A DNA stretch of 64,000 nt from Lenzites betulinus. Taxonomy: Eukaryota; Basidiomycota; Agaricomycetes; Polyporales; Polyporaceae. The position numbers were made by a program, and so were the translations under genes. The stretch is taken from NCBI GenBank assembly GCA_022264855.1, contig JABYQU010000007.1, positions 558,001 through 622,000 on the forward strand, in the 5' to 3' direction. The notes beneath the pieces are model-generated. The model made no database searches. It had not been told where the DNA came from and saw nothing but the letters and a program-made list of their open reading frames with translations. Of this stretch, positions 33,207 to 44,083 are shown piece by piece (the stretch's first letter is position 1; each line of letters opens with the position of its first letter).

Positions 33207-35953
33207 TTAGAGTCTGCCATTCACGAAAGTAAACTGGGAGGACTTACATTCACCGTCGGATTCAGTCATCGCTGCATCGCTGGCGGATTCGATAACGATC
33301 GCCTTTTTGTCCTGCACAACCTTGTGACGATGATGGTGGGCACGCGCGGCGTCCAAAATGGCGATCCAACTCTCGCACGAGAGTTTCTGGGCACGCGCGA
33401 ACATGTTGGCAACCTTTTTCGAACTCTTGGCCACGCCGTGAGACACGACGATCTTGTCACCCCAGTTATCCGCGGAGAAGTAGCCGGGTTGGCCGCTCAG
33501 GATAATGCGTGAGCCAGATACCCAGATGTTGAGAGCACGTTCAACCTGGGCGCACATTAGCCACAAAAGATGTTGAGGAATAATTGCTTACTGCCAGTGC
33601 TGCCAAGATCAATGCGCCGCTAGGCCGTAAGTCCGCGTTGCCTTCCTCGTCGCGCAGAGCAAAAGGGACTGCTTGGAGTACAGGGATGTGTACCACACCG
33701 AAGGTCTTCAGGATGAGCTCCCCTTGAAAGCATCCCTGCACAACGGGATAGATGTGGGAGTGTGGTTAGATGTGCCCGAAGATGGCGTACCTTTTTCTTG
33801 CCATCGTTCCATGTACGCCATAAGAATGGCGCCTTCAAAGCGGCGACGTTTGTCCCAAGCTGGAGGCGGCACCAAGCGCCACGAACTTCAGGTTCAGCCA
33901 TGCCCGCTTTGAGAAAATGGGCTTCGAGAACGTTAAGGGCAGCCATGGCGAACTTGCTTTGCCACTCGGTAATCCGGCTGTTCATCTAGTGACGTGCAGG
34001 GTGAGTGTAGTGGTGATGGGACAGACGAGACACTGACTAAGGTGAACACAATGTCATTGACCTCAACAACGTGGTCGTGGTCGGGGAAGACTCGTTTGAA
34101 AAGAGCCTGGCGTTCGTCGATCGACAAGCTGTGCCACGGCTGCAACCTGCTCATGGTGGTGCGAGTGAGCGGGATGAACTCGTGGGTGAATCGTTGGCGG
34201 ATGCTGGGCTCGAGGTCGGTAGTGTTCCATCGGTGACGTGTCGCTCCCACCGTCTGACTGGCAGGACGATGGTTGACCTTGACGATGCTGTCAGGAATAT
34301 GGGTGACATCTGTAAGTTTGTCGGTGGGCTGGGATGATAGCTGAGATGAGTGTACGGATGGGGGGAGGGAGCCGCAAAGGGGACGTACAAATGCATCATC
34401 GACTCCCGAGGAACTGCCTGAGTCCAGTGCCGGGACTCCCCAGGCCGATGCGGGGGTTCGAGGCATGGCGGCGGCCTCGGCGGTGTCATCTTCGTCCTGC
34501 AAACCCCCATACTCATTGACCCCGCTGCCACTGTTGGCGGGGGGAGCTTCCGCGGGGTTGACTACGGGGCCGTGAGAGGGCGTGGAGCCCGGGTTCAGAT
34601 TGCTGTGAATATATTATATTAGGGAGTCGCCGATGTGCATGATGTTGGTGATGTGGTGCTTACCTGGCGGTTATTTTGCCTTGGGAGCCCACAGTTGTAT
34701 GCACTGAGGGAAGAGGCGTTACAGGGAGCTTACGGGGGGTGGCCGATGTCGTCGGTGTGGCTGTTGTCTTGTAATGAGAGGCCTGAGCCCGGGCCACAGC
34801 GGCAGCCTTACCTGGCTGCGTCGATTTTTTGGGCGTGACCCATCCGGCGCGCAAACCTGTTGGTGTGGCAGTTACCTTCGACTTCTTGCTTGATTGGGCA
34901 GGCTCGATTTCGGGGTTACTGGGAGAGGAGGTAGAGGGGGTAGAGGCACGAGTGAAAGAGGAAGAGTGAGCGAGCGCCGGTAGCCACGTCGACAGTCACT
35001 CACGCGTGCTTGAGAGATATGCTGGAAGTCACAGATTCCCTGTTCAGTGAGAATCTGTTGTGACTTCGCACGGCGGTTATGTCCGCGCGCCGAACCTTGG
35101 GCTGACGCTTGTTGCTCTTCTTCGCTGGCTTGTCCACGACTACCTCCTCCACGTCCTCATCACTTTGAGCCTCTTCGTCCCCAAGCTCGAACTCTGATAC
35201 ACTGCCGTCGCTCTCGGCGTCGCCAGCATCCAACTCAGGCTCGCTCATGAGTCCAATGGCAAACGCATCGGTTGCATCGGTCACTGCGAGTTGGTAAGTT
35301 GTGTTCCGATCCCAAGTACCACTCCACCAAACTGAAAGAGCTCACCCATTGGATCATCATAGTCCATGCCGGCCATAGGAGCAACAGAGGACCCAACACC
35401 TGGCATGTCGCTGCCGCTGTGGGTGGGTGTGCTCAGGCTCTCAATAGAACCAGATGGGTTTACGTCGTCGCCGACAGTCTTGGCGACATGACACGTCGTC
35501 GAGGCGCTTGCTGCCCCCAAGCCATCTATAGCACTCAATAGTAAGTCAATCATCAACCCACGAGTACTACAAACACTGACCTGCATTCTCAGGTTCAATA
35601 GACCGCTTGACCCCGCGCGGACGTGGCTTGGGCGTTGGGCGCTTTGGCTGACGACGGGCGTCATCTGCTGCGCGGGCGGCCTGCTGCTGCTGATCCTCGA
35701 TGGATGCTGCTCTGAGGATCGCAGCATCCCGCACAGCGGCTTTCTGAGCAGCGGCGGCCACCTCAGCTTTCTTCGTAGCTGCTGCCTCTGCGCGGCGCTG
35801 AGCGGGCGGGAGTGGAATACGGTCAGGCTGATCAGCATTCCACCCAGCAACATCAGGTAAGCCTGGCCGTGCAGTCTGATTTTTTGCGCGTGTTGCCATG
35901 CGATGTGGTGCTGACGGTGCGTTGTCCATAGGTGCAGAGGTTGACTTCGCCAT
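33207..35953 (-). CDS. Plavaka-element partner protein (DUF6532-like)
   Basis: This is a multi-exon gene divergent from the transposase at 36670. It starts at the ATG at 35953 with a basic, Ala-rich N-terminus (MAKSTSAPMDN, then an Ala/Gln-rich helix). Acidic Ser-rich segments follow (35000-35540, with GDEEAQSDEDVEEVVVD), then a Lys/Thr/Pro-rich linker (34660-34870). The C-terminal domain spans about 33240-34250: SLSIDERQALFKRVFPDHDH, ITEWQSKFAMAALNVLEAHF, APFLWRTWNDGKKK, and ALNIWVSGSRI with GYFSADNWGDKI. That domain resembles the DUF6532 class of proteins common in Agaricomycetes, from memory. Exons end at good donors, and no frameshift was noticed. The last codons (after SDGEC) depend on whether the donor near 33248 is used. 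A role in transposition or DNA binding is inference. Confidence 0.6.
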
Positions 35954-36669
35954 GGCGTAGGAGGACGAATATGCCACGTCGTTTTCGTGACGGACTTGGG
36001 TGAGTGGAGGGTGAAGCTGCCGGTCGTGGTGGAAGTCAACGCTGACCAGCCTTCCTCCAGAAAATGCGACGCATCTTACGCCACCATCCACGGCCTCCGG
36101 AGACCCCGTTGCAGGCGACATGGCCTGGGCGTCGCGCGGGCAATCATCTATCCGATACAGCGGCTCGTTTCGTCGATCTCCACTTTCCTCTCCCCGCCTC
36201 CCCGCCAGCAGCTGCAGGTCGCTCGTCGCTCGCCATGGGGGTCCCAACAGAGTCTTTGTCGTTCTGCATCGTACGTTGCATCCAAGGCGAAATATAGTTG
36301 TCGACTGACCGCTATACATTCCACAGTACTTGGCTGAGCCGCAGCGCCGAATGCACCGCGCGTCGCACGCCATGCACAAAAGGTTTACCCCGTCGTCTGC
36401 CCACCTCACCATCCGGTCCGAACCTTGGCGGCATTGCTTCGTCTTCGGCACTCGGAAATACGGCCGACCGGACAAAGTCGCGCATTTTGTTGAAGTCCAA
36501 GTCCATCTGGCTCCAGTCTCCATCCGAGTCCAAGGCTCCTACTCATACATGCTCCGTCACCGTGACGTCGAAGCTACACGATCCCGCCGATAGACTGTCA
36601 CTTTGTTATCTCAATCTTGCGCCTACCCGTCGTCCTGCTGCTCTCGTGTACTACTCTGCAACCACAAGC
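35954..36669. promoter_or_regulatory. Shared promoter of the two Plavaka genes
   Basis: These 716 bp lie between divergent ATGs. A frame at 36312-36533 (-), starting MDSDGDWSQMDLDF, could be an extra 5' exon of the leftward gene, but I cannot connect it. Confidence 0.45.
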
Positions 36670-39600
36670 ATGCTCAGGAACTTCGTAGCAGCAACTATCC
36701 CGTGCCTTCATGATGGCTGTACAAAACTATTCAAAACCCTTGGCGGGCGCAAGCGACATCTACAAGCAGCTCACGCGAGGCCAGCTGCCGCCGAACCTCA
36801 GGCTCTCAACGCTCTCCGGGACGACTCTCGTAGCCCACCCCCGGATATCCCTCCGGTCCCACCTGTCAATGACGAGGGCGACATGGACGATGATGCTGAG
36901 GATCACGCTGGCGTCCCTGATCCCTCCTCCATTACAGTTACCCATCCGATCCTTACCGGTGAGTTGCATTCGTCATCGACATATAATTAATCTGACTGTT
37001 GTGTGGCACCACTTAAAGGCCGGCCATGCGACGCCAACGGTGATCCAGTCCCTCCCGATGCCCCACCCCCTCCGCCACAACCTCGGCAGGCCAATGACTA
37101 CTCGCCCTATCATTCACGCGCTCAGTTCGAGCTTGCCGATTTCTTGTTCAAGAAAGAACAGATGTCTGCCGGCAACATCAACGAGCTAATGCAGCTTTGG
37201 GCGGCGACGCTGCCACCTGGCCAAGACCCACCTTTCGCCAATGCCAAGGACATGTACGAGAGTATTGACAGTATCCCTCTTGGCGACATTCCGTGGCAGG
37301 AATTTAGGGTAACGTACATGGGACAGCGGCCCGACGACAATGTGCCACCATGGATGCTCCGCGAGTACAGTGTATGGTTCCGCTGTCCGCGCCGCGTTCT
37401 CCATACACAAGTAGGTAATCCTGATTTTGCACACGACATAGACTTTGCGCCCAAGCAAGTCTTTCGGGGAGACGAGCGCGAATACAAGGACTTCATGTCG
37501 GGGGATTGGGCATGGAACGAAGCGGTATGTCTTGGACAATCAATAACTTAGGTTTGTAGCATGACGCCGCTGACACGTGTAATGGGTTCGATAGGATGTG
37601 CTTGCCAAGGAACCTGAGAACGTGGATGCAACGTTCTGCCCGATAATTCTCGGAAGTGACAAGACGACAGTGTCTGTTGCCACCGGCCAGAACGAATACT
37701 ATCCGCTCTATCTTTCTAATGGACTAGTCCACAACTCAGCGCGCCGTGCGCAGAGGAACGCCGTCTCCTTGGTGGCATTCCTCGCCGTCCCAAAAAGTAT
37801 GTTCTTACATCGTTGTTATCATTAGTCTTACGTTTCGATGCTCACCCGGTATGATAAACAACTAGCTGACCGGGAGTTCGCAAGCAACCCCCACTTCCGC
37901 AAGTTCCGACGTCAGTTATTCCATGCGTCGCTCCGGACCATCCTCGAACCCCTGCGCGCAGGTATGACCGTCGCTGAGATTGTACGCTGCGCAGACGGCC
38001 ACTTCCGCCGTCTAATCTATGGGTTAGGGCCATACATCGCTGACTACCCGGAGCAAGTACTGCTTGCCTGTGTCGTTCAAGGGTGGTGCGCCAAGTGAGT
38101 ACAGCTTCTTTTCACCTTCGTCAGCGCTAGTCATACTAATAAAGTACACAGGTGTACTTCACATCGTACAGCCCTCGACCAGGGGGATCTACCATGGCGA
38201 TGTCATGCACATACACAAGCCCTCCTTCAAGCTCTCGACTTAAAGGTCCTCTGGGATGAATACGGCATCGTCGGCGACTTGGTTGTAAGTTTACGTTCCT
38301 CACAACGACTCCTCCCATCTGTCCTCATACTAACATCAATGTACAAGCCATTTACTACGGGTTTCCCCCGCGCCGACATACACAACATGCTTTCTCCGGA
38401 CCTCCTTCATCAAATCATCAAAGGGACCTTCAAGGACCACCTCGTAACATGGATCGGACAGTATCTCGAGCTCAAGCACGGCGAAGTTGGGGCTGCAGCC
38501 ATCCTTGCAGACATCGATCGCCGGTAAGCCTCTCTGCCATATATCTAAAATCAGTACTGATCGGTGTTCGCCCACAGGATTGCTGTAGTGCCCAGCTTTC
38601 CTGGCCTGCGACGTTTCCCGGAAGGCCGCGGTTTTAAACAGTGGACCGGCGACGACTCGAAGGCACTAATGAAGGTACTATCATATATATAAAGCTTGAG
38701 GTTACGATGACTGACGCGTCGTTATCGTAGGTCTACTTGCCCGCCATCTCGGGCCACGTCCCTCCCAAGATGGTCCGCGCTTTGAGCGCATTTCTGGAGT
38801 TCTGCTACTTGGTGCGCCGGGATATCATCACGACGTCAACGCTAGCCCAGATCGAGGATGCTCTTGCCCGCTTTCATGAGCACCGCGTCGTCTTCGAAGA
38901 ACTCGGTGTACGGCCCCCGGATGGTCTCTCGCTTCCCCGTCAACACTCAATGATGCACTACCCGTATCTCATTCAGCTTTTCGGCGCGCCCAACGGGCTT
39001 TGCTCCTCGATTACGGAGTCCAAACATATCAAGGCCGTTAAGGAGCCATATCGCCGGTCCAACCGCTACGAAGCCCTCGGACAGATGCTTCTGACCAACC
39101 AGCGTCTCGACAAGCTCGCAGCCTCTCGTGCAGACTTCACATCCCGTGGGATGCTCCATGGCTCTTGCATCCGCGCTGCTGAGGACGACATCGATATCTG
39201 GGCCGGCCTCGGTTTGGACGACGAGGGCGTCCACGACCCTGCCGATCTCATCGAGATACATGCCGCTGTACATGAGGATGACGATGGGGGCCCTGTGGAT
39301 GGAGATGTCTTGGGGGAGGTGACGCTCGCAAAACGTCAAGGTAAGTCGTTGCAGTCGCCCGTGGACCTCTAGCTAATGATTTTACAGTTCGGGGATTTCC
39401 CAAGACGACAGAGGGTGTCGCAGACATCGTCAACACCCCACATCTCCCCGAGCTCATCCGACGATTCCTTTACGTCCAGGTCAACGACGACATCGACTTT
39501 CAAGCAGGCGGTGAGGTAGATCTCAACCTCTGTCCTCCAGCCCCTACGCGCCTTGCAGTGTACCCCTCTGCGCTTGCAGTGTTTTACGCGCCGAGCGATA

Positions 39601-40055
39601 TCTCGGGGGTCAGGGGCATGAAGAAGGAACGAATCCGGTCATGTCTTAGTTGGCGAGGTGGGCCTGCCCGTCACGACTGTGCCTTCGTCGTCGATGATGA
39701 CACCCTCCCCGGTTTCCGCGGCCTCGCCGTCGTACGAGTTTATCTTTTCTTTTCGTTTAAGCACGGCAATGGGACTGTATATCCGTGTGCCCTCGTTTCA
39801 TGGTTTGTACTGTCCAAGAACACACCGTGTGAGGACACCGGTATGTGGATTGTAGAGCCCCATCTCGACCCCCATGGTCTGCCTGTTATGTCCGTGATCC
39901 ACTTAGATTGTATGCTTCGTGCAGCCCACCTCATCGGCGTGTCTGGAACTAGTCATATACCTCGTACGCTTAGCTATACAGACTCTTTAGATGCATTCAG
40001 CGCTTTTTATGTTAATAAGTACGCCGACCACCATGCTCATGAAATTGCGTTCTAA
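36670..40055 (+). CDS. Plavaka-type transposase with C2H2 zinc finger
   Basis: This is the transposase of Plavaka elements, an Agaricomycete group related to CACTA transposons. Residues 10-33 are a C2H2 zinc finger (CLHDGC..H..AAH), followed by a Pro-rich acidic linker. The core starts with YHSRAQFELADFLFKKEQMS. RNase-H-fold landmarks are PIILGSDKTTVSVATGQNEY, YGLGPYIADYPEQVLLACVV, PRADIHNMLSPDLLHQIIKG and CSSITESKHIKAVKEPYRR; their acidic residues (D in GSDK, D in ADIH, E in TESK) are candidate catalytic positions. The C-terminal domain ends at 40055 (HHAHEIAF). About nine introns have good GT-AG signals and every junction I checked kept frame (for example 36958, 37535, 39340), so the gene looks intact. 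The ATG at 36670 precedes the zinc finger closely. Confidence 0.85.
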
Positions 40056-40400
40056 TCAAATATATTGTATTGACTACTATGGCTACAACCTGAAACTTGA
40101 AGCTTGAAGTGTCTGAGTCTGTGAGTCTGTGTGCAAGTTCCGACGGCCTGCTCAAGTCTGCCAAAATGGTAAAGTTCAGCTGCAAGTACCTTCTTGAGTA
40201 TTAAGACGGGCGCTCACATTGAAAGTCACAGCTTTGGACGAAGTCGAGCGTCTTAATCTGAAGTCGGGCTACTTAGCTGTAATCAAGGCTACTTTGTTAC
40301 CAGAAAGCTTTCAAGTACGTGTCAAAACGCTGATGGACTCTGCTGGCTATTCCCAGACTGACGCCAAATCCTCCTGTAGGCTTCGGAGTGCCGGGTAGCG
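40056..40400. other. 3' flank of the transposase gene
   Basis: It contains repeated CTTGAAG, CAAGTC and GAAGTC words between 40088 and 40280, possibly the right subterminal region of the Plavaka element. No gene is seen. Confidence 0.45.
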
Positions 40401-40639
40401 CTCGTGTATTCCCTGCACTCAGACCCTGCCGTCCTTGTCCAAGCACCGCAGAGTATGCGCACTGGCGCTTAGCATCATCCCTCAACTGCGTTGTTCCCTG
40501 ATTAACCACCCGCTGGACATTAATAATGCGCCTGCGCAGGACTGCATCGCCCTCCAGTCTGCGAGCATCCCCCCTCCTCCATTCTATTTCCTTAGCCGTA
40601 CGGCACTCGGGAGGGTTGGATACTAAGACGGGTACACAT

Positions 40640-41036
40640 GACAACACGAGCGAGTCGTTGTGTGTGCCCCGCGGCGCAACAAGAGCTCGAGGCGAGACAA
40701 GGCGTTCCTCCGCAGCCTGTGTAACAGGCGCTGGCAGCGCTGCGGGCCACTGGTGCAGGGCGAAGGGCGACGAGCTGTCGTGGTAGCGAGGACGTTGGTG
40801 CGAATTGGGCGGCGCGTGAGGGACGAGGAGTGGGCCCTGTAGAGGAGCGACTCCGCGCGGGATGCCAGCAGACGGACGCGGGACGGACAAGCGCAGATGC
40901 TGTGTCCGGCGAGGAGTAGAAGGGGGCGGCTTATGCGCAGGTGAGGGAACATAAATAACAGAAGGGGGAGAAGGGAGACGTGCCCCAGACAAATTGTCCG
41001 CGAATAGCAAGCGCGGAGGCGAGGATGAACGCCGGA
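40640..41036 (-). pseudogene. Decayed copy of small secreted protein C
   Basis: At 41034-40985 the minus strand reads FILASALAIRGQFVWGTS, close to FILTRAFAISALFVGGTS of gene C, but the initiating MVAT is lost. Near 40680-40735 the stretch CAGGCTGCGGAGGAACGCCT is one base from the exon 3/intron junction of gene C (CAGGCTGCGGAGGTACGCCT), which destroys the donor. The intervening DNA has indels. The long open frame 40297-41076 is a chance reading. Confidence 0.65.
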
Positions 41037-41164
41037 GCTGTGTCCTGTGTTGTGTTTCCTCCCAACCCAGGTACACGCGTTCGAGTTCTCGCTATGTTTG
41101 AACACGCCTCACTGAATGGATGGCGATGCAGTGAGGGACAAGGGGGCCTGCCAGGGGGGGCGTC

Positions 41165-41340
41165 AGACGGGCGCTGCATAGTACACAAGCGGGAATGTTG
41201 TGTTCGGCAGGAAGTGGAAGAGACGGTTCATGCGAAGGCGAGAGAACAGAAATAACCAGAAGAGAAGGGCCAGGAGGGACCACCCTAGAAAAACTGACCG
41301 AAGATAGCGAGCGCGCGGGTGAGATGGACTTGAACCTTCC
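41165..41340 (-). pseudogene. Second decayed copy of the leader exons
   Basis: At about 41330-41285 the minus strand reads HLTRALAIFGQFF followed by TAG, matching the leader (ILTRAFAISALFV) with a stop where GG is expected. About 75 bp further on, ACAACATTCCCGCTTGTGTA with GCAGCGCCCGTC matches exon 2 of gene C (AFPL..AAPV). It is truncated after this. Confidence 0.65.
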
Positions 41341-42213
41341 AACGATGATCTGTGTTGTGTTTCCCCCAGGGACACATCGAGTCCAAGTAGCTCGACGCAT
41401 GTGTCTGCGCCGTGCCCTTCTAAGCTTGCGAAAGACGCTGGTGTGGTGTGCCGTGTACTATGGTAATGGGCTCGGAGCCGTAGCAGCATGCTGCCCGTCC
41501 GCTCAAGCTTGCCCGTACGTGTGTTTCTCGGGGTCGGTGTCCTGGATACCCAGGCTATATGCATGGCGTTGCCCAAGGGCCGATGCAAAGAAGCGCAGCC
41601 AGATGTCTGCGAGCGCGAGTGAACGACGCCGTGGCGGAATGCACCCTGCCATATGCATACCTATAACTCCGAGCCGCATCCCAAACTGCAGCACCAAAAA
41701 CGGTAGATGTAGATGTAGATACACGGAACATACAACAACGCACAACGCAAAACACACAGGCAGAACAACAGCACAAACAACAAAAGGTGGAGCTGAAGCA
41801 CGGAAACAACAGGTGCGCGAGCCAACAAGCCAACAAGCAAGCGGGGAGCCGCAGTACTGACAAGCTACGTAGAAAAGCAGGCAGGCAGGCAGGCAGGGGG
41901 TAGATATGTACAGACCCACGAGTAAAGACGGTCGGCTACGTGCGTACGGTAGCGCGTGCGGGGCGGGTGCGGAGAAATAACGAGGGCGGGCGGGCGTGTG
42001 GGCCGTGCGTATACGTAACGTAGCGACTCGTGTGTAGCAGCAAGCGTACGAGACGAGAGCGGGGTGTTCGTCGTGTCCGTACAGCAACGGGGCAGTGTTC
42101 AGCGTGCGCGCGTGCGTGAGGCCGGGTTGGGGATGGGTATACTAGCGTGGTCTCTAGGCCTCAGCACCGCGCGCGACAGGGGGAAATTGTGCTTTTGCGA
42201 TGGAGGGATCCGC
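41341..42213. other. Intergenic, no supported gene
   Basis: It holds a CAGG microsatellite (about 41877-41896) and AC/GT-rich sequence. It is the 3' side of the cupredoxin gene. Frames at 41503-42087 are low-complexity. Confidence 0.5.
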
Positions 42214-43412
42214 TCAGAGCAGGAGCGCGACGAGCGCCATGGGGAGCGCCGCGGCGACCGCGTGCACGACGGTGCGCTCCGCGGAGTTAGACCCGCTCGT
42301 CGCAGACGCCGTGCTGCTCGTGTGCGTGCCGCTGGGCGAGGTCGCCGTCGCGGACCCGGACGCGGAGGTGGACGTCGCAGTGCCGTTCAGGCGGATCGCG
42401 TTGCGCTGCACAGGGTCCGCAGTGAGCATATATGCGGGTCAAGGGGCTCTGGCGCGGCTTACGCGGAAGCCGTCGAGCGTCTCCGTGCTCGACTCGTTGA
42501 CGTTGATCCCGCCGACGCCGCCGATGGCGCACGTCGACGCGTCGTAGAACCAGATCGTGTCGTTCGTGGTGATCGTGACGGGCAGGTTCGTGATCGCAGT
42601 GCCGTTGTTGGTGGGGCGGTCGCCCGAGTTGAAGCCGTTGATGGTGGAGTTCGTGTCGTGGGCGGGAATGCACGGCGCCGCGAACGTGGACTGGATCGCG
42701 CTGTGGTTGCCCATCGTGACTACAGAATGAGACGGTGAGTATTTGATAGCTAGCAGGCAGACGAGGCTGGTCGTTTGTCAAGAAGGAGCGCGCGACACAA
42801 AGTCGCGTGACCGCGTCTTCCTAGCCGCCTGCAGCGCTTTGTTCTTTCTGCGAAACGCCCGCGCCCAATGTCCGCCGCGAAGCTAGTAGAAGCGACCTAG
42901 AAGCACCGCAGGCTTCGCAGCAGTTTTCAACGCCTGGACCAGCGAGAAAGGGACCTGGGTCCGGTGCGAATGCAACACCGTCGGGATGATATGCCAAAGG
43001 TACCCGCGTTATATTTAGCGAAAGAACGGGCTCGGGACGCCTTGCGGCTCACGCAGTCCACGCGTCGTAAATGCCTCCCGTAGCTCGCGAGGAGTGTGCG
43101 ACGCGTGTGCGTGTCGTCGATGCAGTTGTGGGCTACGCACGCGACGATAGTCGAGAAGAAACGGCAGGATAACTCACAGTTGAAGAAGACAACGTCGCCG
43201 ATGTTGGCGGTGACCTCCGCGGGGATGAAGACGGTGGTCCCGTTGGCGGTGGTGTTAGCACCGACGGTGATGTTGATCTGCTTCGCAGAGGTGGCGACAA
43301 CCGCGGAGAGCTAGACGGAAGGAACGCAAAAGAGCAGATAGTGAGTACTGAGGCTATCTGGCATGGAAGGGCGTCGACTTACAGCAGCGAGGGCGAGGGA
43401 GAAGGAACGCAT
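42214..43412 (-). CDS. GPI-anchored cupredoxin-like extracellular protein
   Basis: Four exons (43383-43412, 43178-43310, 42463-42719, 42214-42405) join in frame to 203 codons plus stop. Exon 1 and the start of exon 2 give the signal peptide (MRSFSLALAALSAVVATSA). The cupredoxin domain starts KQINITVGANTTANGT and continues through IPAEVTANIGDVVFFNF. It has H60 (MGNHSAIQS) and C71 (AAPCIP), both usual copper-site positions; the final loop (DASTCAIGGVGGIN) has a Cys but no His, so copper binding is uncertain. A Ser/Thr/Ala-rich stalk precedes a hydrophobic C-terminus (VAAALPMALVALLL) that looks like a GPI signal. Intron 2 is unusually long (42720-43177, 458 bp). Members are called extracellular serine-rich or cupredoxin-like proteins; the physiological role is not settled. 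Confidence 0.85.
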
Positions 43413-44083
43413 GCTGAACGACTAGGAGGGGTAGACGAAGAGCGATGGTGGTGGTAGGGAAGGGAGAGCCGACGAGGCGTAGAAGGCGCGGACCCGGCCA
43501 GGACACTCAACGCAGGCCTCCCGCCCACTCCAAACTCAAGATCCTCCGAGATCCGCATCATTTTACCGCGCCCTCCCATTCGCTGGATAAGCCTGCCACG
43601 CGCCGCCCTGCCACTCAGTGACGTCTTCGCTGCTCTTTTACGGCCCCTGATTGGCTGGCAACCCCCGCGAAGCAAACGCCTGACGTCAGGGCCTCGCCCG
43701 CGGTCGATCGTCTGCAGTTTTTGCTATATGTCGGTGGCGCGGGCGGGCCCGCCCTTCGTCCACAACGGACGCCGCCGCATCGCGCTCGTCGTCCTCTACG
43801 GCGAGGAAAGCATCGTGTGCGATGAGCACCCTATTACAAAACGCTGCTGAGCACACACCACTGTCTGCTTGCAACACTGTCCTCACAATAACATAAACGC
43901 TTAGGCAGCTGCTCGCGCACAAGATACTCCGTCATTTGATGCTTCCGCACCTCGCTACGTATCTCAGCGTACCTTCCGCCGCCCGCCATCAAAGACAACC
44001 GTGACAACCTGCTCCGCAATACCTACCTCGCAGACGCCCGCGCTCGGACCAGTTGGGCGTGCAATCAGCGGTAAGACACTCTA
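43413..44083. other. Intergenic, promoter of the cupredoxin gene
   Basis: A GC-rich upstream region; no gene is supported. Confidence 0.5.

Larger units (their letters stand above)
33207..40055. mobile_element. Plavaka-type (CACTA-like) DNA transposon, two genes; ends undetermined
   Basis: It contains the transposase (36670-40055, +) and a divergent second gene (33207-35953, -) with a shared promoter of about 700 bp. Both appear intact. Flanking zones with AAGTC-type words (31755-31960 and 40090-40290) and the tandem repeat at 32.6 kb may belong to the element, giving up to 8.5 kb. I could not find matching terminal inverted repeats or a short target duplication by eye. It lies within the small secreted protein cluster, between gene D and the decayed copies of C. 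Confidence 0.65.

Noticed and set aside
40297..41105. Two overlapping minus frames of 160-259 residues
   Set aside because: They cross the decayed copy of secreted protein C in mixed frames, and no consistent spliced product can be made.
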